Of a DNA stretch of 64,000 nucleotides, positions 54,653 through 64,000 are shown in pieces. The notes under the pieces were generated by a model, which worked only from the letters and a program-made list of their open reading frames with translations, was not told where the DNA came from and made no database searches. Made by a program: the position numbers and the translations under genes. Location: assembly GCF_013868155.1 (NCBI RefSeq), contig NZ_JACEOG010000001.1, positions 186,001 through 250,000 on the forward strand. The letters are read 5' to 3'. The DNA is from Aeromicrobium phoceense (GTDB lineage Bacteria; Actinomycetota; Actinomycetes; Propionibacteriales; Nocardioidaceae). Position 1 is the first letter of the stretch. Every line of letters begins with the position of its first letter.

Positions 54653-55447
54653 TCAGCCGAGCGCGACGAGCTCGGTCACGTCGTCGCGCGGCAGCTCGTC
54701 CACGACCGCCGTGACGTTGATGCTGTTGAGGTTCACGGCGGCGTGGTGCTGCGACAGGAAGGCCGTCTCGGAGGCGTCCATGCCGGTGGCGATGCGGACC
54801 ATCGTCTCGCGCGGGGCCAGCGCGGTGGCGTCCACGACGTGCCACTCACCGTCGACGTAGGCCTCGGCGACCGCGTGGAAGTCCATCGGCTGCAGCCCCG
54901 GGGCGTAGACCGAGACGAGGCGCGCGGGAACGTCGTGCGCGCGCAGCAGGGCGATGACCAGGTGCGCGTAGTCGCGGCACACCCCCTGGCGCTTCAGCAT
55001 CGTCTGCACGGCGCCGTCGGTGGGCCGGCTGCTGCCGGGCACGTAGGACAGGTGGGTGCCGACCCAGGACGTCACGGCGTCGAGCAGGTCCTTGCCGGAC
55101 AGGCCCTTGAACTCGGCCTTAGCGATCGCGAAGAGCGAGTCTGACGGCGCGTACCGGCTGGGACGCCGGTACTCGATGATGTCGAGCTCCTCCGTGGCGA
55201 TCGGCCGGGCATGACCGTCGACGACCGCCTCGTAGTCGATCGTGATGGGGCCCGCGGGGGCGTCGACCCGGTGCAGCCTGGTCTCGTGGCGGCCGGCGAT
55301 CTCGCGGGCCTCGAGCTCGGCACCGTTCTGGACCACCCGCAACGACTCGCTCGAGGTGGCCACGTTCGCCGCGACGGCGATCGACAGGACGAGGTCGGCG
55401 CGGTCGAACGCGTGCAGTTCGAGGTGGGCCGTGACGGTGCGCTTCAC
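54653..55447 (-). CDS. Transglutaminase-like cysteine peptidase-fold protein
   Basis: A 264-residue protein with the transglutaminase-like triad Cys157 (GVCRDYAH), His191 (MDFHAVAEAY) and Asp206 (HVVDATALAPR). The N-terminal ~120 residues are beta-rich (Bact_transglu_N-like). Such proteins are cytosolic and of unknown substrate. GTG at 55447 is the start. It ends in an A/T-rich convergent gap. Confidence 0.88.
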   Translation of the reverse strand: MKRTVTAHLELHAFDRADLVLSIAVAANVATSSESLRVVQNGAELEAREIAGRHETRLHRVDAPAGPITIDYEAVVDGHARPIATEELDIIEYRRPSRYAPSDSLFAIAKAEFKGLSGKDLLDAVTSWVGTHLSYVPGSSRPTDGAVQTMLKRQGVCRDYAHLVIALLRAHDVPARLVSVYAPGLQPMDFHAVAEAYVDGEWHVVDATALAPRETMVRIATGMDASETAFLSQHHAAVNLNSINVTAVVDELPRDDVTELVALG

Positions 55448-55492
55448 CGCACCATGCTGGCACGGGCACCCCGACGCCGCGATCCGGCGCGG

Positions 55493-56476
55493 TCAGGCGT
55501 CGAAGGCGCCGAGGATCTCGTCGGCGGCGGCGGCCGGCGAGAGCGTGCCGGCGAGGACCTCCTCGCGCACCCGCTCGCGGACCTGGGCCACCGACGCGTC
55601 GGTGGCGAGGCGCTGCTCGATCTCGTCGCGCACGAGCGCCCACGTGAAGTCGAGCTGCTGCTGCGCGCGCTTCTCGGCGACGCCGCGGTGGCCCATGAAC
55701 TCACGGTGGCGCAGCACGCGGCTCCAGACGGTGTCGATGCCGGTCCCCTCCAGCGCCGAGCAGGTGAGGACGGGCGGCACCCAGTCCTGCGTGCCGGCGT
55801 AGACCAGGCGCAGCGCGCCGGCCAGCTCGCGCGCGGTGCCCTCGGCCTCCCGGGCCCGCTCGCCGTCTGCCTTGTTGACCGTGATCACATCGGCGATCTC
55901 GAGGATGCCCTTCTTGATGCCCTGCAGCTGGTCGCCCGTGCGCGCGAGCGTGAGGAACAGGAACGTGTCGACCATGCCGGCCACGGTGATCTCGGACTGG
56001 CCGACGCCGACCGTCTCGACGAGCACAACGTCGTAGCCGCCCGCTTCCAGCACCGTCAGCGCCTGGCTGGTGGCGCGGGCGACGCCACCGAGGCTGCCCG
56101 CGCTCGGCGAGGGGCGGATGTAGGCGTTCGGGTCGGTGGAGAGGCGCACCATGCGGGTCTTGTCGCCGAGCACCGAGCCGCGGGTGCGCACGCTCGAGGG
56201 GTCCACGGCGAGGACGCCGACCCGGTGGCCGCGCTCGGTGAGGTGGACGCCGAGGGCCTCGATGAAGGTGGACTTGCCCACGCCCGGAACGCCGGAGATG
56301 CCGACGCGGACCGCTCCCCCGACCTTCGAGTCGGGCGCCGCCGCCAGCTCGGCCAGCACCTCGCGCGCGGCCGCCCGGTGGTCGGCTCGGCGCGACTCGA
56401 CCAGCGTGATCGCACGTGAGATCTCCGCCCGCCGGCCCGCGCGGACGCCCTGCACCACCCTGTCGACGTCAACCAC
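55493..56476 (-). CDS. meaB: Methylmalonyl-CoA mutase chaperone GTPase MeaB
   Basis: A 327-residue G3E GTPase of the MeaB/ArgK group. It has the P-loop GISGVPGVGKST (59-70), VLAVDPSSVRTRGSVLGDKTRM (switch I), LVETVGVGQSE (switch II) and VNKADG for guanine binding. It gates cobalamin loading and protects the mutase. On the same strand as mutAB but separated from them by the WS/DGAT-like gene. GTG start. Confidence 0.95.
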   Translation of the reverse strand: MVDVDRVVQGVRAGRRAEISRAITLVESRRADHRAAAREVLAELAAAPDSKVGGAVRVGISGVPGVGKSTFIEALGVHLTERGHRVGVLAVDPSSVRTRGSVLGDKTRMVRLSTDPNAYIRPSPSAGSLGGVARATSQALTVLEAGGYDVVLVETVGVGQSEITVAGMVDTFLFLTLARTGDQLQGIKKGILEIADVITVNKADGERAREAEGTARELAGALRLVYAGTQDWVPPVLTCSALEGTGIDTVWSRVLRHREFMGHRGVAEKRAQQQLDFTWALVRDEIEQRLATDASVAQVRERVREEVLAGTLSPAAAADEILGAFDA

Positions 56477-56542
56477 GCGTGCGAGTCTAGGGCGTGGCCT
56501 CCACCGACCCGGCCGCCAGCACGACGACGCCGGGCGGGGCCG

Positions 56543-57937
56543 TCACCACGGCAGGGGCGGGCCGAGACCGAACTCGGCGATGACGTCGTGCACGATCGCG
56601 AGCAGCGCCTCGTCCGAGTTGTCCGCGCCGGGGCGGAACGCCACCGCGTTGATGACGACGCGACCGCCCGAGAAGGTGACGCCCAGGAACCCCTGCCCAC
56701 CCATCCGGGCCAGCTCGGCCGTGGGCCGGCCGGGCTCGTTGAACTGACCCCAGGCGTACTGGCACGGCCGCCCGTCGATCAACTCGACGGGCCCGGTCAC
56801 GCGCCCGAGGTTGGAGCAGCCGACGGCATTGACGTCGGCCCCCAGGGCGAACCGCTCGAGGCGGCGCAGCAGCCACACCGGCACGAAGGGGACGAGCGGC
56901 AGGGCCGCCAGCAGCGGGAGCTGGTTCGCGTCCCGGGCGCTCAGCGCGGCCTTCATCGCCGCACGCGCGGGGCGCAGGTCGTGCGTCACCTCGGCCGGGT
57001 CGAGGGTGACGACGACGGAGGACAGGGCGTTGCCCCGCAGGTCGTCGTCGCCCTCACGCACGCTGACCGGGATCGTCAGGTTGACCGTCCCGTTCCGCTG
57101 CACCCGACCGAGGTGGAGCCCGAGCCGCGCAGCGAGCGCCGAGGCCAGCACGTTCGAGGTGCCACCGAGCCGTTCCGCGCACGCGTCCCACGACGCCTCG
57201 GACACGAAGGTCACGACGCGGGCGGCCCCGTCGCGGACCGGCGGATCTGGCGCGGTGAACTCCGCGACGGGTGTCGCCACGGGCAGCGCCGCCGTCGAGG
57301 CCCGGTGCGGCAGGCTCCGCTCGGCACGCATCTGACGCACGACCGCACGGAGGGCCCGCACCTTCTCGGGGAGCGACCCGATGACCTCACGCCAGTGGGA
57401 CAGGCGGCTCCGGGCTCGCTCGCCGCGGCGCGGATACGCCAGCCCGAGGTCGAGTCCTTCGACGGCCTCACGCAGTCCCAGGAGCACCCCCACGCCGTCG
57501 GTGACCGTGTGCGACACGACGATCGCGACCGCGCTGCCGCCGTCGTCGAGCCGGAGGACGCCGAAGCGCCACGGCGGTCCCTCGCCCGGATCGATGGGCC
57601 GCCGCGAGACCTCGACCGACCACTGCTCGATCTGCGACCGGGGCCGCATGGCGGGCTCGACCTCGATCGGCACGGGCGCGTCGGGGCGGACCCAGCGGGG
57701 CCGCCCGCCCCACCCCGGTGCCGCCTCGACGACGCGGGCGAACCGCCCCTGGTGGAGCCGGTCGGACAGGCGGCGCAGCGCGTCGAGATCGACCGCCCGG
57801 TCGTAGACCCACGTGTAGTGCAGCGTCGGGTGATGACCGAGGGCACGGAACGCCAGGTACGAGGCGTGGTCCATGTAGTCGAGACGAGCGTCCAGGCGAG
57901 TGTCCAGCCGGGTGTCCGAGCGGGTGTCCACCGCCAC
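56543..57937 (-). CDS. WS/DGAT-like (condensation-superfamily) acyltransferase homologue
   Basis: A 464-residue protein with the acyltransferase fold of wax ester synthase/DGAT proteins. The active-site motif, usually HHxxxDG, reads VVSHTVTDGVG, so only the second His and the Asp-Gly remain. Other family parts are NGTVNLTIPVSVRE and the late VGCSNLGRVTGPV. The N-terminus is a Asp-Thr/Ala-Arg repeat (DTRSDTRLDTRLDARLD) that may be non-coding; an alternative start is MDHASYLAF, about residue 22. Located between mutB and meaB. Confidence 0.75.
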   Translation of the reverse strand: MAVDTRSDTRLDTRLDARLDYMDHASYLAFRALGHHPTLHYTWVYDRAVDLDALRRLSDRLHQGRFARVVEAAPGWGGRPRWVRPDAPVPIEVEPAMRPRSQIEQWSVEVSRRPIDPGEGPPWRFGVLRLDDGGSAVAIVVSHTVTDGVGVLLGLREAVEGLDLGLAYPRRGERARSRLSHWREVIGSLPEKVRALRAVVRQMRAERSLPHRASTAALPVATPVAEFTAPDPPVRDGAARVVTFVSEASWDACAERLGGTSNVLASALAARLGLHLGRVQRNGTVNLTIPVSVREGDDDLRGNALSSVVVTLDPAEVTHDLRPARAAMKAALSARDANQLPLLAALPLVPFVPVWLLRRLERFALGADVNAVGCSNLGRVTGPVELIDGRPCQYAWGQFNEPGRPTAELARMGGQGFLGVTFSGGRVVINAVAFRPGADNSDEALLAIVHDVIAEFGLGPPLPW

Positions 57938-57999
57938 AGACTAGTGCAACTGGGAGTTGCAGCCCAGCGTCGACAGCCGTCGTCGGGTCGCCCGAGGGA

Positions 58000-60108
58000 T
58001 CAGCCCTGCGCGCGCAGCTTCTCCAGCAGGTCGAGTGCCGAGTCGGCGATGACCGTGCCCGGCAGGAAGACCTCGGCCGCACCCATCTCCTTGAGCGTGG
58101 GCACGTCGTCGGGCGGGATCACGCCACCGATCACGACCATGATGTCGGGACGGCCCTGCTCCTCCAGCGCCGCCTTCAGCGCGGGCAGCAGGGTGAGGTG
58201 ACCCGCCGCGAGGGACGAGACCCCCACGACGTGGACGTCGGCGTCGACCGCCTGCTGGGCGACCTCCTCCGGCGTGGAGAACAGCGGGCCCACGTCGACG
58301 TCGAAGCCCATGTCGGCGAACGCCGTGACGATGACCTTCTGGCCGCGGTCGTGTCCGTCCTGGCCCATCTTGGCCACGAGGATGCGGGGGCGGCGGCCCT
58401 CGGCGCGCTCGAACTCGTCGGTGGCCTCGATGACCCGGGCGATGTTGCCCGACTGGCCGGCCTCGCTGCGGTACACACCCGAGATCGTACGGATCACGGC
58501 CTGGTGGCGCCCGTAGACCTTCTCCAGCGCGTCGCTGATCTCGCCCACCGTGGCCTTCGCGCGGGCGGCGTTCACGGCCAGGTCGAGCAGGTTGCCCTCG
58601 AGCGAGCCGTCACGACGCGCGCCGCGCTCGGCCGAGTTCGTCAGCGCGTCGAGCGCGGACTGCACGTCGTCGTCGTTGCGCTCGGCGCGCAGGCGCTCGA
58701 GCTTGGCGATCTGCGACGAGAGCACGGCCTTGTTGTCGACCTTGAGCACGTCGAACGGCTCCTCGTCGGGCACGCGGTACGTGTTCACGCCCACCACGAC
58801 CTGCTGGCCCGAGTCGATGCGGGCCTGCGTGCGGGCCGCGGCCTCCTCGATGCGCATCTTCGGGATGCCCTCGTCGATGGCCTTGGCCATGCCGCCGGCC
58901 GCCTCGACCTCCTGGATGTGCGCCCAGGCGCGGTTCGCGAGGTCGTGCGTCAGCTTCTCGACGTAGTACGAGCCGGCCCACGGGTCGATCGTCTGCGTGG
59001 TGCCCGACTCCTGCTGCAGCAGCAGCTGGGTGTTGCGCGCGATGCGGGCACTGAAGTCGGTGGGCAGCGCGATGGCCTCGTCGAGGGCGTTGGTGTGCAG
59101 GCTCTGGGTGTGGCCCTGCGTGGCCGCCATCGCCTCGATCGCGGTGCGCTGCACGTTGTTGTAGACGTCCTGCGCCGTGAGGCTCCAGCCCGAGGTCTGC
59201 GAGTGGGTGCGCAGGCTCAGCGACTTGGGGTTCTTCGGGTCGAAGTCGCTGACGAGCCGGGCCCACAGGGCGCGGGCGGCGCGAAGCTTGGCGACCTCCA
59301 TGAAGAAGTTCATGCCGATCGCCCAGAAGAAGCTCAGGCGCGGCGCGAAGGCGTCGATGTCCAGGCCCACGTCGAGGCCCGAGCGGATGTACTCGACGCC
59401 GTCGGCCAGCGTGTAGGCCAGCTCGAGGTCGTTCGTCGCCCCGGCCTCCTGGATGTGGTAGCCGGAGATCGAGATCGAGTTGAACCGCGGCATCCGCGCC
59501 GCCGTGTACGCGAAGATGTCGGAGATGATCCGCATCGAGGGCGCCGGCGGGTAGATGTACGTGTTCCGGACCATGAACTCCTTGAGGATGTCGTTCTGGA
59601 TGGTCCCGGCCAGCTGCTCGGGCTTCACGCCCTGCTCCTCGGCCGCCACGATGTAGAGCGCCAGCACCGGCAGCACGGCACCGTTCATGGTCATCGAGAC
59701 GCTCATCTGGTCGAGCGGGATACCGTCGAACAGCGTGCGCGTGTCGTAGATCGAGTCGATCGCCACGCCGGCCATGCCGACGTCGCCCACCACGCGCGGG
59801 TTGTCGGAGTCGTAGCCGCGGTGGGTCGCCAGGTCGAACGCGACGGACAGGCCCTTCTGGCCCGCCGCCAGGTTGCGGCGGTAGAACGCGTTGGACTCCT
59901 CGGCGGTGGAGAAGCCCGCGTACTGGCGGATCGTCCACGGCTGGGTGGTGTACATCGCCGGGTACGGACCGCGCAGGAACGGCGTCATTCCCGGGTAGGT
60001 GTCGAGGGCGTCGAGGCCCTCGAGGTCGGCGGGCGTGTAGAGCCGCTTGACGGGGATCCCCTCAGGGCTCTGCCACGGCTCGCCGGCGAAGGACTTCGGT
60101 GTGGTCAT
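58000..60108 (-). CDS. mutB: Methylmalonyl-CoA mutase, large (alpha) subunit
   Basis: A 702-residue B12 enzyme converting (R)-methylmalonyl-CoA to succinyl-CoA. The TIM-barrel part has [47 protein letters not shown] and [11 protein letters not shown]. The C-terminal cobalamin domain has the base-off motif DGHDRGQ with axial His586, then SSLAAGH and GGVIPPDD. Length is normal. The ATG overlaps the mutA stop by ATGA. Confidence 0.97.
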   Translation of the reverse strand: MTTPKSFAGEPWQSPEGIPVKRLYTPADLEGLDALDTYPGMTPFLRGPYPAMYTTQPWTIRQYAGFSTAEESNAFYRRNLAAGQKGLSVAFDLATHRGYDSDNPRVVGDVGMAGVAIDSIYDTRTLFDGIPLDQMSVSMTMNGAVLPVLALYIVAAEEQGVKPEQLAGTIQNDILKEFMVRNTYIYPPAPSMRIISDIFAYTAARMPRFNSISISGYHIQEAGATNDLELAYTLADGVEYIRSGLDVGLDIDAFAPRLSFFWAIGMNFFMEVAKLRAARALWARLVSDFDPKNPKSLSLRTHSQTSGWSLTAQDVYNNVQRTAIEAMAATQGHTQSLHTNALDEAIALPTDFSARIARNTQLLLQQESGTTQTIDPWAGSYYVEKLTHDLANRAWAHIQEVEAAGGMAKAIDEGIPKMRIEEAAARTQARIDSGQQVVVGVNTYRVPDEEPFDVLKVDNKAVLSSQIAKLERLRAERNDDDVQSALDALTNSAERGARRDGSLEGNLLDLAVNAARAKATVGEISDALEKVYGRHQAVIRTISGVYRSEAGQSGNIARVIEATDEFERAEGRRPRILVAKMGQDGHDRGQKVIVTAFADMGFDVDVGPLFSTPEEVAQQAVDADVHVVGVSSLAAGHLTLLPALKAALEEQGRPDIMVVIGGVIPPDDVPTLKEMGAAEVFLPGTVIADSALDLLEKLRAQG

Positions 60109-61898
60109 GCGAGCACCTCACGCATCTGTCGCAGGAAGGCCAGCGCGTCGAGGCCCATGGCGGCCGACGCGTCCTGGCCGAGGTCGGTCTTGCCGGCGAC
60201 CACGACGTACGAGGCACCGTTCTCGCGCAGCGCGGCGACCAGTTCGGCACCCCACTCGCCGTAGACGGCATCGGTGCCGGCGAGGCAGACCACGGGAGGC
60301 GCTCCGGCCTCGAGGTACTTGTCGACGGCCTCGTCGACCCCGGCGGTGGCACCCGCGGCGCCGATACCGATGCCGCCGGCGGCCAGCAGGTTGATGGCGA
60401 ACGTGGCCCGGGCGGTGTGGGCGGAGATCGGGCCCATCGTGGCCAGGAAGACCGGCTGCGCCACGGGCTCGTCGCGCATCTGCTCGAACTCGCCGGCGTA
60501 CCGGAACACGTCGGGAGCGACCGGGTAGGGCCGGCGCTCGGGGAGGGTCTCGGCGGAGTTCGGGAACTCACTGATGCCCGTGATCGGGCGCTCGCGGCGC
60601 GCGATCTGCAGGGCGCGGTCGTCGCGCACGGCCTGCACCAGCGGCACGAGGCGGTCGGCGGCGGCGTCGAGGTCGGCGACGCCCTCCAGCTCGTCGAGGC
60701 CGTCGAGCTCGGCGAAGAGCTCCCACGCGGCCATCGCGAGGTCGTCGGTGAACTTCTCCACGGCGTACGCGCCGCCGGCGGGATCGGCCACCTTGGCCAC
60801 GTGCGACTCGTGGATGAGCAGGCTCGAGGTGTTGCGCGCGATGCGGCGGCTGAACGGGGTGGGCAGGCCGAGCGGCTCGTCGAACGGCAGCACCGTGACC
60901 GCGTCAGCACCGCCCACGCCGGCGGCGAAGCCGGCGACGGTGGTGCGCAGCATGTTCGTGTAGGAGTCGTAGCGCGCCATCATCGGACGCGACGTGACCG
61001 CGTGCTGGCGCTGGGCGCGGGCCGCCTCGCCGATGCCGCTCAGCTCGCCGACCCGGTTCCACAGGGTGCGTGCGGCACGGAGCTTGGCGATGGTCGGGAA
61101 CTGCTCGTCGGTGGCCGCGTAGCGGAACTCGAGCTGGGCGGCGGCCTCGTCGGTGGTGAACCCGGCGGCCTCGAGGGCGCGCAGGTACGTGACCGCGACC
61201 ATCATCGACCAGGCGAGCTCCTGGACCTCGGACGCGCCCTGGTCGTGCAGGGCACTGGCGTCGACGACGACGCCGCGGACGCCCGCCTCCTTCGCCAGCG
61301 TGGCCACGCGGACGAGGACGTCGAGATCGTGGCCGCCACCGCCGAGGTTCGTCAGCGGGTGCGGCTGGACGCCCTTGTCGCGGCAGACCGCCACGAAGGC
61401 CTCGGCCGCGGCGACCGGGTCCTCGGGGGCGTCGAGCACGACGGGGGCCAGGTCGAGGAAGACCGGCTCGAGCAGCTCGGCGAGGCGGGCGGCGGCGATG
61501 CCGCGCTGCCCCACCGTGAGCCACAGCGAGTTGCCGCCGTTCTCCAGCTCGGTGGTGAGGTGGTCGGCGGTGGTGTCGGGGTCGGTGAACCAGCCGCGCA
61601 CGTCCCAGCCCTCGAGCTCGGGATCGGCGGTGCCGGAGCCGCGCGTGTAGGGCGCCTCGCCCGGGAGACCGGTCTCGGGGACGTCGGCGACGAGGTCGCG
61701 CGTGCCCAGCGGGGTGATGCTGAGCCCGTCGAGGGTCGTGGTGGTCAGCGCCTCCCACACGTCGGTGTCGGGGGCGTCCTCGGCGAGGCGACGCGTCTTG
61801 CGCAGGACGGCCGCGGTGGCCTTCTCCCACTCCGACAGGTCGTGCTCGATGCCCTCGGCCAGGGGCACCACGGGCTGGTCTGCTGCCATGCGTCGCAT
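60105..61898 (-). CDS. mutA: Methylmalonyl-CoA mutase, small (beta) subunit
   Basis: A ~597-residue partner of MutB with the same barrel/B12-fold plan but no DxHxxG cobalamin motif ([17 protein letters not shown] at that site), as expected for the non-catalytic subunit. It retains [49 protein letters not shown] and [11 protein letters not shown]. The ATG at 61898 follows AGGCGG; an alternative ATG at 61889 gives AADQP. First gene of the mut unit, divergent from serC. No B12 riboswitch fits in the 65-nt gap. Confidence 0.94.
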   Translation of the reverse strand: MRRMAADQPVVPLAEGIEHDLSEWEKATAAVLRKTRRLAEDAPDTDVWEALTTTTLDGLSITPLGTRDLVADVPETGLPGEAPYTRGSGTADPELEGWDVRGWFTDPDTTADHLTTELENGGNSLWLTVGQRGIAAARLAELLEPVFLDLAPVVLDAPEDPVAAAEAFVAVCRDKGVQPHPLTNLGGGGHDLDVLVRVATLAKEAGVRGVVVDASALHDQGASEVQELAWSMMVAVTYLRALEAAGFTTDEAAAQLEFRYAATDEQFPTIAKLRAARTLWNRVGELSGIGEAARAQRQHAVTSRPMMARYDSYTNMLRTTVAGFAAGVGGADAVTVLPFDEPLGLPTPFSRRIARNTSSLLIHESHVAKVADPAGGAYAVEKFTDDLAMAAWELFAELDGLDELEGVADLDAAADRLVPLVQAVRDDRALQIARRERPITGISEFPNSAETLPERRPYPVAPDVFRYAGEFEQMRDEPVAQPVFLATMGPISAHTARATFAINLLAAGGIGIGAAGATAGVDEAVDKYLEAGAPPVVCLAGTDAVYGEWGAELVAALRENGASYVVVAGKTDLGQDASAAMGLDALAFLRQMREVLA

Positions 61899-61903
61899 GG
61901 TAG

Positions 61904-63079
<1,176 letters not shown>

Positions 63080-63088
63080 CGGTCAGCC

Positions 63089-63607
63089 TCAGTCGACGAC
63101 GGTGGCGCCGCGGTGCAGCTCGCGGTGCTCTTCGTAGATCGAGGCGTTGAGGTGCAGGGTGGCGACCTCGTCGTCGGTGAGCTCGCGGCGCACCTTGCCG
63201 GGGACGCCGGCCACCAGCGAGCGCGGCGGGATGACGGCGCCCTGGGGCACGAGGGCGTTCGCGGCGATCAGGCACTCGTCGCCGATCTCGGCGCCGTTGA
63301 GGATCGTGGCGCCCATGCCCACCAGCACGTGGTCGCCGACGGTGGCGCCGTGGATGATCGCGCCGTGGCCCACCGAGACGCCCTCGCCGAGCGTCAGCGG
63401 CTTGCCCTGGTCGACGTGGAAGACGCAGTTGTCCTGGACGTTGCTGCCGCGACCGATCGTGATCGGCTCGTTGTCGGCGCGCAGGACAGCGCCGTACCAG
63501 ACGCTGGAGCCCTCCTCGAGGACGACCGAGCCCACCAGGGTGGCGTTCGGGGCGACGAACGCCGACTCGTGAACCTGCGGTGACCTGTCTCCGAGAGCGA
63601 TCTTCAT
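63089..63607 (-). CDS. Gamma-class carbonic anhydrase-like hexapeptide-repeat protein
   Basis: A 172-residue left-handed beta-helix protein. The three zinc histidines of the gamma-CA family are present: His64 (CVFHVDQG), His81 and His86 (VGHGAIIHGATVG). The N-terminus VHESAFVAPNATLVGSV and the end GVPGKVRRELTDDEV are typical of the YrdA/PaaY-like group, which may or may not have carbonic anhydrase activity. ATG at 63607 is 4 nt from the stop of the upstream gene. Confidence 0.9.
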   Translation of the reverse strand: MKIALGDRSPQVHESAFVAPNATLVGSVVLEEGSSVWYGAVLRADNEPITIGRGSNVQDNCVFHVDQGKPLTLGEGVSVGHGAIIHGATVGDHVLVGMGATILNGAEIGDECLIAANALVPQGAVIPPRSLVAGVPGKVRRELTDDEVATLHLNASIYEEHRELHRGATVVD

Positions 63608-63611
63608 GCGC

Positions 63612-64000
63612 TCACCGTATCGCCCGGCGTGCGCCTCCCGACGAGCCCCGGCGCAGTGCCACCACCACCAGCAGGACGGCCAGCGCGGCGACCCCGAGAC
63701 CGCCGAGCGCGACGGTGCGGGTGTCCACCGCGACGCCCGTGCTGCTCGCCGCGGCGACCTCGGCCGACGCGGGCGACACCGACGGATCGGGGACCGAGGT
63801 GGCCACGGTCGCGGGTCCACCGGCCGAGGCCGAGCCGACCGGCAGGTCCAGGCGGTACAGCGGCGAGTCGGCTCCCTCGGTGCCCACGAGCACGGCGTCG
63901 TCGTCGACGAACGCGACCGTCTCGGCCTGCTCGAGCGGAGGGAGCGGCGCGCGGCCGAGGATGGACCAGTCGGCGGGATCGATCGTCCACAGCGAGCCGT
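63612..64000 (-). CDS. Membrane-anchored hypothetical protein, C-terminal part (5' end outside window)
   Basis: The frame is open to the window edge, giving the last ~128 residues. They start SLWTIDPADWSILGRAPLPPLEQAETVAFVDDDAVLVGTEG, which looks like a propeller blade. Then comes a Ser/Ala/Val/Pro-rich linker, and the end is one helix (~TVALGGLGVAALAVLLVVVAL) with a basic tail (RRGSSGGARRAIR). This fits a secreted beta-propeller anchored by its C-terminus. It is just upstream of the gamma-CA gene on the same strand. Confidence 0.75.
   Translation of the reverse strand, partial: GSLWTIDPADWSILGRAPLPPLEQAETVAFVDDDAVLVGTEGADSPLYRLDLPVGSASAGGPATVATSVPDPSVSPASAEVAAASSTGVAVDTRTVALGGLGVAALAVLLVVVALRRGSSGGARRAIR

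Overview
The window is a 64 kb chromosomal segment of a high-GC actinobacterium. The most likely source is Propionibacteriales/Nocardioidaceae, for example an Aeromicrobium- or Nocardioides-like genome. This is inferred from very high GC, many GTG starts and ATGA-overlapped gene pairs, an IdeR-type DtxR regulator, an actinobacterial-type SerC, a methylmalonyl-CoA mutase/MeaB cluster, and the order sucCD - (sensor) - DUF6350 - purN - purH - ... - folD - DUF3017 - mdh. No rRNA gene is present to settle the taxonomy. Almost the whole window is ordinary, densely coding chromosome. I see no integrase, transposase, CRISPR array, prophage or toxin-antitoxin locus.

Left part (1-13.9 kb): the end of a glycerophosphodiester phosphodiesterase gene; a PspC/Toastrack-type envelope-stress locus (three ATGA-coupled genes on the minus strand, diverging from a PspC-histidine kinase and its NarL-type regulator); an excalibur-domain secreted peptide; an alanine-dehydrogenase/carboxyethylornithine-synthase-like enzyme; a membrane protein fused to a DUF4185-like propeller; the PcrA/UvrD helicase; an M23 peptidase; and sucCD with a strong terminator.

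Middle part (14-31 kb): a sigma-factor-like domain fused through one membrane helix to a duplicated PknH-type extracellular sensor; DUF6350 protein, purN, purH; a TetR regulator; folD and a DUF3017 protein; mdh. Then an ECF42 module (DoxX-like, DGPF/YCII-like, ECF42 sigma with long C-terminal extension, and a following membrane-anchored hypothetical), guaA, two CNNM/CorC-like CBS proteins, an FmdB-type zinc ribbon, an orphan CpaB-like SAF protein and mscL.

Right-middle part (31-48.7 kb): an SDR epimerase, tRNA-Arg(CCU), an MFS drug exporter, a GAP/LysE-like exporter, a second histidine kinase/regulator pair, a CPA1 Na+/H+ antiporter, an LLM oxidoreductase, ideR, a photolyase, an MFS exporter, pdxH and a short-type citrate synthase.

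Right part (48.7-64 kb): a duplicated 66-bp intergenic element, a giant two-domain CDP-glycerol glycerophosphotransferase-like polymerase (teichoic-acid type) divergent from an OafA/SGNH acyltransferase, a transglutaminase-like protein, and a propionate module (mutA, mutB, a WS/DGAT-like protein, meaB). It ends with serC, a gamma-carbonic anhydrase-like protein and the 3' end of a membrane-anchored propeller-like protein. sucCD, mdh, citrate synthase and the mutase together give several TCA and propionyl-CoA entry steps, but they are scattered and not one operon.

The most unusual signals are the sigma-like/TM/PknH-sensor fusion, the long inverted repeats at 4315-4377 and 27413-27485 (the second has two mutually exclusive hairpins upstream of guaA), a Gln-to-Met change in the GuaA glutaminase elbow, the DUF4185 fusion, and the tandem 66-bp repeat at the 3' end of the glycerophosphotransferase gene.
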